Position numbers and translations under genes: made by a program
Notes under the pieces: generated by a model
The model's input: only the letters and a program-made list of their open reading frames with translations
Databases searched by the model: none
What the model was told of the DNA's origin: nothing
Part shown: piece after piece, positions 18,130-26,251 of the stretch
Numbering within the stretch: position 1 is the first letter of the stretch
Layout of the letters: every line of letters begins with the position of its first letter
From: Calditrichota bacterium
GTDB taxonomy: Bacteria; Calditrichota; Calditrichia; Calditrichales; J004
Length of the DNA stretch: 50,871 nt
Direction of reading: 5' to 3'
NCBI GenBank assembly: GCA_003696775.1
Contig: RFFS01000159.1
Coordinates: forward strand, 1 to 50,871

Positions 18130-19095
18130 GTGTCCACTCTTGACCTGGTTATAGTAGGCGCCGGGCCCATAGGTCTGGCCTGTGCCATCGAAGCGCATAA
18201 AGCTGGCTTGTCGTATAAAGTGATCGAAAAAGGAATGCTGGTGAACAGTATCTTCCATTTTCCGGTCAATATGACATTTTTTTCCACATCGCAATTACTG
18301 GAAATTGGCGATGTGCCCTTTATTGCCCACGGTGACAAACCCACGCGTCGTGAGGCTTTGGAATATTATCGCCGCGTGGCGGAAAGTTGGCGGCTTCATG
18401 TCAACCTTTATGAACGTGTCGATACTATTAAAACGCACGATGCCGGCTATCGGATTCAAACCGATAAAGCGCGTTACGATACCCGTTTCGTGATCATCGC
18501 TACCGGTTTTTACGATACGGCCAACAAAATGAATATTCCCGGTGAAGATTTACCTAAGGTAAAACACTATTATGATGAGCCGCACCCTTATGTTCAGCAA
18601 AAAATTATCGTCGTGGGGGGCGGTAACTCCGCGGCCGATGTAGCCATAGAAACCTATTTGAAAGGGGCGGAAGTTACCATGGTGATCCGTGAAGCGGCCT
18701 TTAAGGAAAGTTTAAAATACTGGATACGTCCCAATCTTGAAAATCGAATAAAAGAAGGGGCAATCAAAGCTTATTTTAACAGCACCCTTACCGAAATCCG
18801 TGAAAAGGAAGCGGATATTGTCACACCGCAGGGCAAATTTACGGTGGCAAATGATTTTGTACTGGCCATGACGGGCTACCGACCGGATTACCCGTTCCTC
18901 AAAAAAATCGGCATCGCCATTGGTAACGATGTAAATAGAACACCGCATATTGATCCGGACACTTTGGAGACCAATCTGCCCGGTGTGTTCATGGCCGGTG
19001 TGGTGAACGGCGGGCTGAATACGGGACGCTGGTTCATCGAAACCGCGCGGATTCACGGCCCGACCATTATCGGACAGATTGTTCGGCGTTTGTAA
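18130..19095 (+). CDS. ypdA: YpdA-type putative bacillithiol-disulfide reductase (FAD/NAD(P) oxidoreductase)
   Basis: The 321-residue protein has an FAD-binding G10-A-G-P-I-G15 loop, then V-N-S-I-F-H-F-P-V-N-M and F-F-S-T-S-Q-L-L-E-I, features that mark the YpdA group. The NADPH loop reads V-V-G-G-G-N-S-A-A-D. There is no C-x-x-C, unlike thioredoxin reductase. YpdA recycles oxidised bacillithiol with NADPH, so the organism may use that thiol; no bsh gene is in the window. The start is GTG (AAGGA 4 bases upstream); an overlapping ATG is out of frame. It is a single-gene unit on the plus strand, facing the glycosyltransferase gene 10 bp away. Confidence 0.88.
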   Translation: MSTLDLVIVGAGPIGLACAIEAHKAGLSYKVIEKGMLVNSIFHFPVNMTFFSTSQLLEIGDVPFIAHGDKPTRREALEYYRRVAESWRLHVNLYERVDTIKTHDAGYRIQTDKARYDTRFVIIATGFYDTANKMNIPGEDLPKVKHYYDEPHPYVQQKIIVVGGGNSAADVAIETYLKGAEVTMVIREAAFKESLKYWIRPNLENRIKEGAIKAYFNSTLTEIREKEADIVTPQGKFTVANDFVLAMTGYRPDYPFLKKIGIAIGNDVNRTPHIDPDTLETNLPGVFMAGVVNGGLNTGRWFIETARIHGPTIIGQIVRRL

Positions 19096-19105
19096 CCGTA
19101 TATTT

Positions 19106-19942
19106 CTAAAGCCCTCTTTTTTGCCGCGCGGCCTTGACCGTTTGCAGCATACGCCAATACGGCAGCGTTTCCCTGCCCCGCTTTTGAGCGCCGGTTATCA
19201 AAATATTCAGTTTGCGGACCATCTGTTCCGTTAAAGCGTTCCATTCTTCATCGGTAAGGGTTTCATCATCCAAGTGGCGCGCCATGGCTTGTACCCGGTA
19301 TGCATCCATGCGCGGATAGGAGCGGGAGAGTTGATCCTTATGTCCGCCGTACTTTACCGTAAGTGGCCGCGTATCAAGCCCCACTTCCTCCCGTTTGGTT
19401 ATGCGCAGCCACAGATCATAATCTTCACAAACAGGAAAAGCCGGATCAAACCGGCCCGCTTCTTCCCACAAGGATTTCTCAAAAAGCACCGCCGAAGGTG
19501 AAATAAGACACAGGGCCAGGGAATCTATAAAGATGCGACCGGCTTTTTTGGCATGTTTCTTTTTGGGGTTAACGCGCCGACCATTACGAATCCATATTTC
19601 ATCACTTTGAAATATGCGATAATGCGGATTGTTTTCGTGAAACGCCCCGGCATGTTTCAACTTATCGGGAAGCCATTCATCATCACTGTCCAATAAAGAG
19701 ATCCATGTGCCCGACGCCGCTTCGATCCCTTTGTTCCGTGCCGCAGAAACGCCCTTGTTTTCCTGGGTTATGATACGCAGGCGGTCGTTATATTTTTGAA
19801 GTATGCGCGGTGTATTGTCCGTGCTGCCATCGTCAACCACAATAATCTCTTGTGGGGCGCGGCTTTGATTTAAAACGGACAGAATGGCCCGTTCGATATA
19901 GTGCTCACGATTGAAAACCGGTATAACAACACTGATGTCCAT
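19106..19942 (-). CDS. Glycosyltransferase family 2 protein
   Basis: The 278-residue protein has the GT-A fold pattern: V-V-I-P-V-F-N-R at the N-terminus, V-V-D-D-G-S-T-D-N-T, then L-L-D-S-D-D-E-W with the DXD-type metal site near residue 85, and E-D-Y-D-L-W-L-R further on. No membrane segment is seen, so it is cytoplasmic or peripheral. It probably transfers a sugar to a surface polysaccharide or lipid carrier; the donor cannot be told. A terminator separates it from the small membrane-protein gene upstream. Confidence 0.88.
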   Translation of the reverse strand: MDISVVIPVFNREHYIERAILSVLNQSRAPQEIIVVDDGSTDNTPRILQKYNDRLRIITQENKGVSAARNKGIEAASGTWISLLDSDDEWLPDKLKHAGAFHENNPHYRIFQSDEIWIRNGRRVNPKKKHAKKAGRIFIDSLALCLISPSAVLFEKSLWEEAGRFDPAFPVCEDYDLWLRITKREEVGLDTRPLTVKYGGHKDQLSRSYPRMDAYRVQAMARHLDDETLTDEEWNALTEQMVRKLNILITGAQKRGRETLPYWRMLQTVKAARQKRGL

Positions 19943-19980
19943 GAGAAGTAATCAGACCTTGTATAATCTTTATGAAAATT

Positions 19981-20011
19981 AAAAAACCCCGGCCTTGCAA
20001 TCAAAACCGGG
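19981..20011 (-). terminator. Rho-independent terminator after the 44-residue membrane-protein gene
   Basis: As read on the minus strand, CCCGG (20011-20007) pairs with CCGGG (19992-19988); an inner TTG/CAA pair supports the hairpin, and six T follow (19986-19981). It begins 26 bases past the stop of the small gene at 20038-20172, supporting that gene as transcribed. Confidence 0.7.
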
Positions 20012-20037
20012 ATTTTAGGAGGAGGTATATGAGAAAT

Positions 20038-20172
20038 TTATTTTTTACGACGGGGTGTGCTGGGTTTAATGCGTACAACCTTGCGAGAAAGGTCCACAGC
20101 CACATCCACCATCATATAAACAAATGGAATGGCTATTAGGAAGGCTGTTAACGCTTGAATGTAGTCCGTCAT
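20038..20172 (-). CDS. Small single-span membrane protein (44 residues)
   Basis: This short gene is called from its own signals. An ATG at 20172 has GGAG 8 bases upstream, and the frame runs 44 codons to TAA. The product starts M-T-D-Y-I-Q, has one hydrophobic stretch (about residues 7-27, with A-F-L-I-A-I-P-F-V-Y-M-M) and ends in a basic tail K-P-S-T-P-R-R-K-K. This is the profile of a small inner-membrane protein with its C-terminus in the cytoplasm. It lies 69 bp after the MoxR-type ATPase gene and just before a terminator. A possible promoter (TTGCAA 20228-20223, TATTAT 20203-20198, 19-bp spacing) lies upstream. Function unknown; I do not recognise a family. Confidence 0.6.
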   Translation of the reverse strand: MTDYIQALTAFLIAIPFVYMMVDVAVDLSRKVVRIKPSTPRRKK

Positions 20173-20241
20173 GTCTTTTTCTCCGTGTGTTTTTATGATA
20201 ATACGAAGGGGATCGACGGAAGTTGCAAAAAAATTTATTTT

Positions 20242-21738
20242 TTACATAAAGATGGACTTATCCGGATCATCTTCATCCAGCATGTGGCTCAGCATGTCCC
20301 GAAATTGCATGCGATCATCCAAAGCGGTTTTGGTTATGAAGGAATATTCCGCCAGACCAAAAAGGACAAATTCCTTAAGAAGCCATTTGTCAGCACTGTC
20401 AAAATCGGGGTAATAGCTGTCTATCAACGCCCCCAGCGCGGGGATTTTGTTCATTTCTTCCCGGTATGCGTTTGTTCCGGCATCCATGTTCCATTCCAGC
20501 ACGCCACCGTTATTGAACCAGGAAGCGATCTCCACATAAGGATTTTCCCGCTCTTCGCTTTTAACCTTTTCCGGATCGGGGAAGTATCCGGCAAAATGTT
20601 TACGAATCGCTTTGTTGATAAGTATATGAGCGATTTTCAATGGCCCTTCCTGTTCGCCTTCGTAAACCAGTTCCACTTTCCCGGTGATGGATGGTATGGC
20701 GCCGTATAGATCACTGATGCGTGCGGATGTTTTACTTTCGCCGTTAAGTAACATGCGGCGCTCTGCCGTGCTGTAAACATTTTCCAGGGCGCTAATGGTC
20801 AGCCGGGCCGAAACACCGCTGTTGCGATCCACATATTCGCTTTCACGCGCCTGAAAAGCACATTCTTCTATCAACACCCGTATCAAATCCGGCATGTAGA
20901 TGCGCTCTTTCTGTTCAGGTGTGATGCGTGCTTCCTGCGAGGTAATTTTCATGGAATCGGCGATGGTACGCGGATAATGGGTCAAAATCTGACTGTCGAT
21001 ACGATCCTTTAAGGGCGTGACAATGGAACCGCGGTTGGTGTAATCTTCCGGGTTGGCGGTGAAAACAAAAAGGATATCCAGAGGTAAGCGTACTTTAAAT
21101 CCGCGTATTTGTATATCTTCTTCCTGAAGAATGTTAAACAACGCCACCTGAATACGCGCCTGCAGGTCGGGCAGTTCGTTAATAACAAATATGCCCCGGT
21201 TGGCGCGGGGAATAAGGCCGTAATGCAATACACGTTCATCGGAAAACGGCAATTTGAGGGCGGCGGCTTTAATCGGGTCCACATCGCCGATCAAATCGGC
21301 CACGGTTACATCGGGCGTGGCCAGTTTTTCCGTATAACGTCGCGATTTATGGAGCCACTCGATGGGTGTGTCATCGCCCATTTCTGATATTTTTTCACGG
21401 GCATAGCGTGATAAAGGTTTCAAAGGGTCGTCATTCAGCTCCGCGCCCGCCACGATGGGTATATAACTATCCAGTAGGTTATCCAGCAACCGGGCCATGC
21501 GTGTTTTGGCCTGGCCGCGCAATCCCAGAAATATGATATGATGCCGCGACAATATGGCCCGTTCCAGTTCGGGTATGACCGTTCGTTCATATCCGATGAT
21601 GCCGGGAAAAAGGGGTTCTTTTTGTTTTATTTTCTCTATAAGATTGCAACGCATCTCTTCTTTTATGCCCCGCGGCCGGTAACCGGATTTTTTCAGTTCC
21701 CCAAGAGTGGTAATGCTTTCGTGATTTTTAACTGTCAT
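20242..21738 (-). CDS. MoxR/magnesium-chelatase-type AAA+ ATPase
   Basis: The 498-residue protein has an AAA+ core with Walker A G72-L-R-G-Q-A-K-T79 and a Walker B-like F-V-I-N-E-L, the N-E variant seen in chelatase I subunits. A sensor region with F-T-A-N-P-E-D-Y-T-N-R-G matches the magnesium-chelatase/MoxR group. A C-terminal part of about 150 residues, rich in charged and aromatic residues, follows. It is 14 bp downstream of a VWA gene, the usual partner, and GAAAGG precedes the ATG. Such pairs remodel proteins or help insert metals or cofactors. The substrate is unknown here. Confidence 0.88.
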   Translation of the reverse strand: MTVKNHESITTLGELKKSGYRPRGIKEEMRCNLIEKIKQKEPLFPGIIGYERTVIPELERAILSRHHIIFLGLRGQAKTRMARLLDNLLDSYIPIVAGAELNDDPLKPLSRYAREKISEMGDDTPIEWLHKSRRYTEKLATPDVTVADLIGDVDPIKAAALKLPFSDERVLHYGLIPRANRGIFVINELPDLQARIQVALFNILQEEDIQIRGFKVRLPLDILFVFTANPEDYTNRGSIVTPLKDRIDSQILTHYPRTIADSMKITSQEARITPEQKERIYMPDLIRVLIEECAFQARESEYVDRNSGVSARLTISALENVYSTAERRMLLNGESKTSARISDLYGAIPSITGKVELVYEGEQEGPLKIAHILINKAIRKHFAGYFPDPEKVKSEERENPYVEIASWFNNGGVLEWNMDAGTNAYREEMNKIPALGALIDSYYPDFDSADKWLLKEFVLFGLAEYSFITKTALDDRMQFRDMLSHMLDEDDPDKSIFM

Positions 21739-21752
21739 GGCATGCCTTTCGG

Positions 21753-22853
21753 TTATCGTGTGCGTTTGCGACGATTGCGTACATAGTCTTCAAATAAATA
21801 GTTCCCCAGGCCTTTCAGATCACTGTAAAAAGCGCGACCGTGATTGATACGGGTAAAATCACGCACAAATTCCTGCAAATAGGGATCACGTGCGATCATG
21901 AATGTTGTAACCGGGATATGCAGACGCCGGCATCGGGCGGCCTGATTGAGTGTTTTATTAATGATTTTCCTGTCCAACCCGTAGCTGTTTTTATAGAGCT
22001 TGCCGTTTTCGATGATACAGGTGGGCTTACCGTCCGTAATCATAAAGATTTGTTTGTTATGGGTTTTACGGCGCCGCAATATATCCATCGCCAGCTCCAG
22101 TCCGGCATGGGTGTTAGTATGGAACGGGCCCACCTGCAACCAGGGCAGATCCTTGATATCTATGGGCCAGGCCTGATTGCCGAAGACGATTATATCCAAT
22201 GTATCTTTCGGATATTTGGTTGTGATCAATTCCGCCAGGGCCATGGCCACGTTTTTGGCCGGTGTTATCCGGTCTTCGCCATATAAGATCATCGAATGGG
22301 AAATATCGATCATCAGCACGGTGGAAGTCAGGGTTTTTAATTCCTGTTCACGTACTTCGAGATCATCTTCCGTGAGGAAAAAACGGTCGATGCCATGATT
22401 GATTTGGGCATTGCGCAACGAAGTGGTGGCATCCACATGTTGGAAATCATCGCCATAGCTGTACGGACGGTTATCGGTAGTGGGTTCGTCGCCTTTGCCG
22501 GAAAAGGATGTGCGATGATCGCCCCGCCCCGATTTTTTGAGTTTTCCGAAAATGGCATCCAAAGCGCGTTTTCGAATGGTCTGTCCGCTTTTCGGAGTTA
22601 CTTTAAACAAGGCCTGCGCACCTTTTTCTTCCTCGATGTAGCCCTTTTCCTTCAAATCATTAATAAAATCACCAAGATCATAGCCTTCACCGGTAAGGTT
22701 ATGTTTTTTATCGAGTTGGGTAAGCCAGTTAAGCGCTTCGGACACATCGCCGGCGGCATAGGTAAGCAATTGCAGGAAGATATCCAGCAATTTTTCGAAG
22801 GGTGTGTTTTCCGTAGGGCCGGAAAGATATTGTGTGAAATAGAGGCGATGCAT
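21753..22853 (-). CDS. VWA-domain protein, partner of the MoxR-type ATPase
   Basis: The 366-residue protein has an N-terminal helical region (residues 1-~165, with charged linkers) and a C-terminal von Willebrand A domain. The MIDAS motif is D183-I-S185-H-S187, and the later M-I-T-D-G-K-P-T supplies the distal Asp. There is no signal peptide, so it acts in the cytoplasm. It lies directly upstream of the AAA+ gene, in the order VWA then ATPase. This fits the BchD/BchI or CoxE/CoxD theme, in which a metal-binding VWA protein links the ATPase to its target. Confidence 0.88.
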   Translation of the reverse strand: MHRLYFTQYLSGPTENTPFEKLLDIFLQLLTYAAGDVSEALNWLTQLDKKHNLTGEGYDLGDFINDLKEKGYIEEEKGAQALFKVTPKSGQTIRKRALDAIFGKLKKSGRGDHRTSFSGKGDEPTTDNRPYSYGDDFQHVDATTSLRNAQINHGIDRFFLTEDDLEVREQELKTLTSTVLMIDISHSMILYGEDRITPAKNVAMALAELITTKYPKDTLDIIVFGNQAWPIDIKDLPWLQVGPFHTNTHAGLELAMDILRRRKTHNKQIFMITDGKPTCIIENGKLYKNSYGLDRKIINKTLNQAARCRRLHIPVTTFMIARDPYLQEFVRDFTRINHGRAFYSDLKGLGNYLFEDYVRNRRKRTR

Positions 22854-22945
22854 GGTGCTTTTCCGTTTTGTGTTTACAACGATACAACGCCGGTGGTGTT
22901 CAATTTATTCTTAAAAGAAGTTGAGAACGAAACAAACCGGGCAGG

Positions 22946-23530
22946 TTAATCCGGTTCCGAAGTAACAGCAAACAGACATAGTTTTTCATACGCTTTATCC
23001 GGCGCCCCGCGAGCGATGAGTTGATTCAATTGCCTCAGGTAATGTTCTTCTTCCGACAAAGAATGCTTGACGGGGGCTGTCCAGGTTGCCAGTTCCTGAA
23101 GAACGGGACTTTCCACGCCGGGACAATCGGGTGCCGGTTTGACAAACAGCCATTCCGACCGTTCCGAATCCGCATGCCAAACCCGTCCCACCGGCGCCAA
23201 TCGACAAATAAGCGGTTTATGATACGGATGCAGGCGGCACAAACCTTTTGGCGTGCCGTCTTCTTCCAAATCGTTAATCAAAAACGGACAAAAGCGGAAT
23301 TTTTTCAGGGATTTAAAACGCATGATCGGTCGGCGCGCGCCGTGTTCTCCCCTGCCCCATTTCACATAATGATTTTCAAACAGCAAACGTGTATGCGCAT
23401 ACCTCAAAAAAAGCGCCATGCGTCGCAAATCGTCCGGAGTGAGCCACACCTGTTGATCCCCGGTGCAGCAGTTGCCGCATTGACGGCAGTCAAACCTGAA
23501 AGAGTGTTGAATCACCTGAAAAGCGGACAC
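22946..23530 (-). CDS. YkgJ-family cysteine cluster protein
   Basis: The 194-residue protein starts with C-R-Q-C-G-N-C-C at about residues 16-23, the signature of the YkgJ / UPF0153 family. Further cysteines follow in R-F-C-P-F-L, G-L-C-R-L and P-L-I-C-R-L-A-P-V-G. The set is thought to bind zinc or an Fe-S cluster; function is unknown. The start is GTG at 23530, 2 bp after the stop of the epimerase gene. The VWA gene is 92 bp downstream. Confidence 0.85.
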   Translation of the reverse strand: MSAFQVIQHSFRFDCRQCGNCCTGDQQVWLTPDDLRRMALFLRYAHTRLLFENHYVKWGRGEHGARRPIMRFKSLKKFRFCPFLINDLEEDGTPKGLCRLHPYHKPLICRLAPVGRVWHADSERSEWLFVKPAPDCPGVESPVLQELATWTAPVKHSLSEEEHYLRQLNQLIARGAPDKAYEKLCLFAVTSEPD

Positions 23531-23532
23531 GG

Positions 23533-24468
23533 TTATCCCTGTTGACGAAACAGATCGGCAAAATAGGTGATGGTTTGTTTCAATCCACTGATCAGATCAA
23601 ACCGCGGATCAAAGCCCAGTCCCTGACGGGTTTCGGTGATATCGGCCAGGCTGTGTTTGATATCGCCGGGGCGTTCTTCGGCATAAACAATTTTACTTTT
23701 ACTGCCGGTGGTTTCTATAATCAACGCGCATAACTCGCGTATGGATATGGCGTACCCGTTGGCCACATTATACACACCGGTCGCTTCTCCCGTGGCGGCT
23801 TTGATGTTGGCCTGAACCACATCCTTTACATAAACAAAATCCCGGGTTTGTTCGCCGTCACCGTAAATAACCAGGTCTTCGTTTTTAAGCGCGCGACTTA
23901 CAAAAATGGGAATCGCCGCGGCGTACTGACTTTTAGGGTCCTGCCGCGGACCAAACACATTGAAATAGCGCAGAGAAACCGTTCCCAGTCCAAACGCCTC
24001 GTTGTACATATTCAGATAATATTCGCCATCCAGTTTGGTGATGCCGTACGGCGACTTGGGTTCGGGACGCATCTGAACGTTTTTGGGTGACGCGGGATTA
24101 TCACCGTAAACCGCGGCGGAACTGGAATGCACCACTTTTTTAACACCGGCCGCGCGGGCCGCGTCCAGCACATTGATTAAGCCGTTCACATTGATATCCA
24201 CACATTCCAGAGGTTTTTCCATGGACTCCGGCACGGATATCATCGCCGCAAGGTGATGGACATAATCGGCATTGTTCATAACCGAAAAAACCGCCTCACG
24301 GTCGGTGATGCTCATGTCATGAACCACCGCCTCCGGAAATAATGCGACGATTTCCCGACGACCACTGCGAAAATTATCCATGATATGCACTTCGGCGTTT
24401 TGTTCCAACCAATATTCCGTGAGATGACTGCCAATAAAACCCGCGCCGCCCGTAATGACTATTTTCAT
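23533..24468 (-). CDS. NAD-dependent epimerase/dehydratase (UDP-sugar 4-epimerase type)
   Basis: The 311-residue extended short-chain dehydrogenase has the NAD-binding T-G-G-A-G-F-I-G-S-H at residues 6-15, a S-S-S-A-A-V-Y-G segment and the catalytic Y-G-I-T-K. L-R-Y-F-N-V-F-G-P-R-Q-D and a C-terminal E-E-R-P-G-D-I-K-H-S match UDP-glucose / UDP-N-acetylglucosamine 4-epimerases. It should make a precursor for surface polysaccharide. The ATG has GGAG 8 bases upstream. The YkgJ-family gene follows without a gap. The glycosyltransferase at 19.1 kb could use its product, but the two are separated by a terminator. Confidence 0.9.
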   Translation of the reverse strand: MKIVITGGAGFIGSHLTEYWLEQNAEVHIMDNFRSGRREIVALFPEAVVHDMSITDREAVFSVMNNADYVHHLAAMISVPESMEKPLECVDINVNGLINVLDAARAAGVKKVVHSSSAAVYGDNPASPKNVQMRPEPKSPYGITKLDGEYYLNMYNEAFGLGTVSLRYFNVFGPRQDPKSQYAAAIPIFVSRALKNEDLVIYGDGEQTRDFVYVKDVVQANIKAATGEATGVYNVANGYAISIRELCALIIETTGSKSKIVYAEERPGDIKHSLADITETRQGLGFDPRFDLISGLKQTITYFADLFRQQG

Positions 24469-24564
24469 GTCGTTTTCTCCAAAATTTTAACTTTATGTGA
24501 CGTATTGAAGCGTGCCTTGTGAGTATCTTTAAGAAAAGTTATTGCATATTCGAGGTAAATGACC

Positions 24565-25305
24565 ATGTATAAAGTTTTTTTTAGCGCATTTTTATCGTTG
24601 CTCATCAGTCCCTCTCTCCAGGCCATGGAAACGGTCTCTTTTCCTTCCGAAGACGGCTTGGTTATCACCGCCGATTATTATCCCGCCGGTAAGGCGCCTT
24701 TGATTGTATTGTTTCACCAGGCGGGTTGGAGCCGGGGTGAATATCGGGAAATCGCGCCCAAGTTAAACGCGCTGGGCTATGCGTGTCTGGCAGTTGATTT
24801 GCGTTCCGGTGGCAAAGTTAACGGGGTGGTCAACCGAACCCATGAAAGGGCCGTCAAAATGGGGTTACCCACCACCTACACCGACGCCCTGGCGGATATG
24901 CGGGCCGCATTGCAATACGCGACGGGCCACTTGCGCCACAGTCGGGTTATTATTTGGGGCAGTTCGTACTCTTCCGCGTTGGTCTTTGTAGTGGCCGCCA
25001 ATCATCCCAAGAAGGTACGTGCCCTGCTGTCCTTTTCTCCCGGTGAATATTTTACACGCTTGGGGAAAAGTGCCCGTTACATCCGGGATCACGCCGCGCG
25101 GGTAACGGCACCGGTTTTTATTACTTCCGCCAAAAAAGAAAAGAAAAACTGGCTACCCATTTTTAACGCTCTGCCCGTTAATGAGAAAGTTCAGTTTATA
25201 CCGCAAACTGACGGTCAACACGGCTCGCGCGCCTTATGGGAAAAATTCCCGGAACACAATGCATATTGGCAGGCCGTTCAACGATTTTTAAACTCTTTGA
25301 AATAA
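24565..25305 (+). CDS. Exported alpha/beta hydrolase (dienelactone hydrolase-like)
   Basis: About 246 residues with an N-terminal signal peptide (hydrophobic core F-F-S-A-F-L-S-L-L, cleavage probably after L-Q-A). The nucleophile elbow reads W-G-S-S-Y-S with the probable catalytic Ser, and the catalytic His lies in D-G-Q-H-G-S-R near the C-terminus. F-H-Q-A-G-W-S forms the oxyanion region. It should cleave an ester or related bond in the periplasm; the substrate is unknown. Two ATGs are close (24559 and 24565); the second has GAGGT 8 bases upstream and is preferred. It diverges from the epimerase gene. Confidence 0.82.
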   Translation: MYKVFFSAFLSLLISPSLQAMETVSFPSEDGLVITADYYPAGKAPLIVLFHQAGWSRGEYREIAPKLNALGYACLAVDLRSGGKVNGVVNRTHERAVKMGLPTTYTDALADMRAALQYATGHLRHSRVIIWGSSYSSALVFVVAANHPKKVRALLSFSPGEYFTRLGKSARYIRDHAARVTAPVFITSAKKEKKNWLPIFNALPVNEKVQFIPQTDGQHGSRALWEKFPEHNAYWQAVQRFLNSLK

Positions 25306-25321
25306 AAAAAACTGAAACAGG

Positions 25322-25819
25322 CTAAGCCATTTTAAAAATACGTACCATAAAATATATTACTAAAAATAAAATCAAAAAAACGCACCCCCAAACAATGATC
25401 CTCATAAACGGGTAAACCGTATTACCCAGGGTAAAGAAAATTTGAAGATAAAACAGACTTGTCATCAATAACGCCAGTAAAAGATTTAATACACGCACGA
25501 AACGCACGGCAAAACGGTAAATACGTTCAATGTTTTCTTCCGTTATGGTGACCGGATAATTAAAGGTATGCGGATAACGGGATAATATAGTGAACATTAA
25601 AAACAGTAAAGTCCCGACAACAGGAATCGTCCAAATCAAAGACTTACTTCCGTAGGCGTCCGGTTGCAAACCGAAAGAGAAATGCACGGGAATCGTATCG
25701 GGCAACCGGTTATAATTTAATGCGATCAGCCCCCACAGACTAATGATGAGCAAGCCGGCGGCTATTTCCAGGAAATAATCCATGCCCGTTTTGGGAACAG
25801 AGCAGCGCGGTTGTGTCAT
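25322..25819 (-). CDS. DUF1648-domain membrane protein
   Basis: The 165-residue protein has four hydrophobic segments. Between the first and second is L-P-D-T-I-P-V-H-F followed by Y-G-S-K, the mark of the DUF1648 family (also seen at the N-terminus of SdpI-like immunity proteins). The function of stand-alone members is unknown. It converges on the hydrolase gene (16-bp gap) and diverges from the small membrane-protein gene at 25952. GGGGG lies 4 bases before the ATG. Confidence 0.78.
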   Translation of the reverse strand: MTQPRCSVPKTGMDYFLEIAAGLLIISLWGLIALNYNRLPDTIPVHFSFGLQPDAYGSKSLIWTIPVVGTLLFLMFTILSRYPHTFNYPVTITEENIERIYRFAVRFVRVLNLLLALLMTSLFYLQIFFTLGNTVYPFMRIIVWGCVFLILFLVIYFMVRIFKMA

Positions 25820-25951
25820 GATGCCCCCGTTTTGATTTTTATTTAAAATATCTCATCGGAAATATGTGGTAAAAATATCATCTTTTGTGGTTTTAAAATT
25901 ATACCCGATATTACGGTGACGACAATATATACAGTAAAAAATTGAGGTGCC

Positions 25952-26170
25952 ATGAAAACTTTATTACGCATATTGATCGCCACGATATTATTTACATTGG
26001 GTATGGTTTTTATATTGGTGCCCCTGCCTCTTTTAACACCCGTATTCTTAACACTGGCGCTTATCGTCATTCATCCGCAACCCCGGAACAACAAATGGTT
26101 CGCGCGACTGTTACAGCAAATGCCCATGCTGGTAACGGTTCATCAGGTCATAACCCGTTTTATAAAATAA
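25952..26170 (+). CDS. Small two-span membrane protein (72 residues)
   Basis: The product has two hydrophobic segments (about residues 5-22 and 26-44) with P-L-P-L-L-T-P between them and a basic, amphipathic C-terminal tail. The pattern recalls small PGPGW-type or DUF454-like membrane proteins, but I cannot place it firmly. GAGGTG lies 3 bases before the ATG. It is the only open frame of this stretch with a ribosome site. It lies 81 bp upstream of the tetR gene; function unknown. Confidence 0.6.
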   Translation: MKTLLRILIATILFTLGMVFILVPLPLLTPVFLTLALIVIHPQPRNNKWFARLLQQMPMLVTVHQVITRFIK

Positions 26171-26224
26171 TTCATTTTTAATAGAATTTTAAAATCCTAT
26201 ACATTATATTGTTTTTTTTAAATC

Positions 26225-26246
26225 TGACCAAATTAGTTAAAAGTCA
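26225..26246. promoter_or_regulatory. Possible TetR-family operator
   Basis: TGAC (26225-26228) and GTCA (26243-26246) form inverted half-sites 14 bases apart just before the tetR start at 26252. The position fits autoregulation, common for TetR repressors of efflux operons. The arms are short, so this is weak. Confidence 0.25.
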
Positions 26247-26251
26247 AAAAT

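Noticed and set aside
24465-24668. A 67-codon minus-strand frame upstream of the epimerase gene
   Set aside because: It overlaps the signal-peptide region of the alpha/beta hydrolase gene, has no ribosome site and no recognisable pattern.
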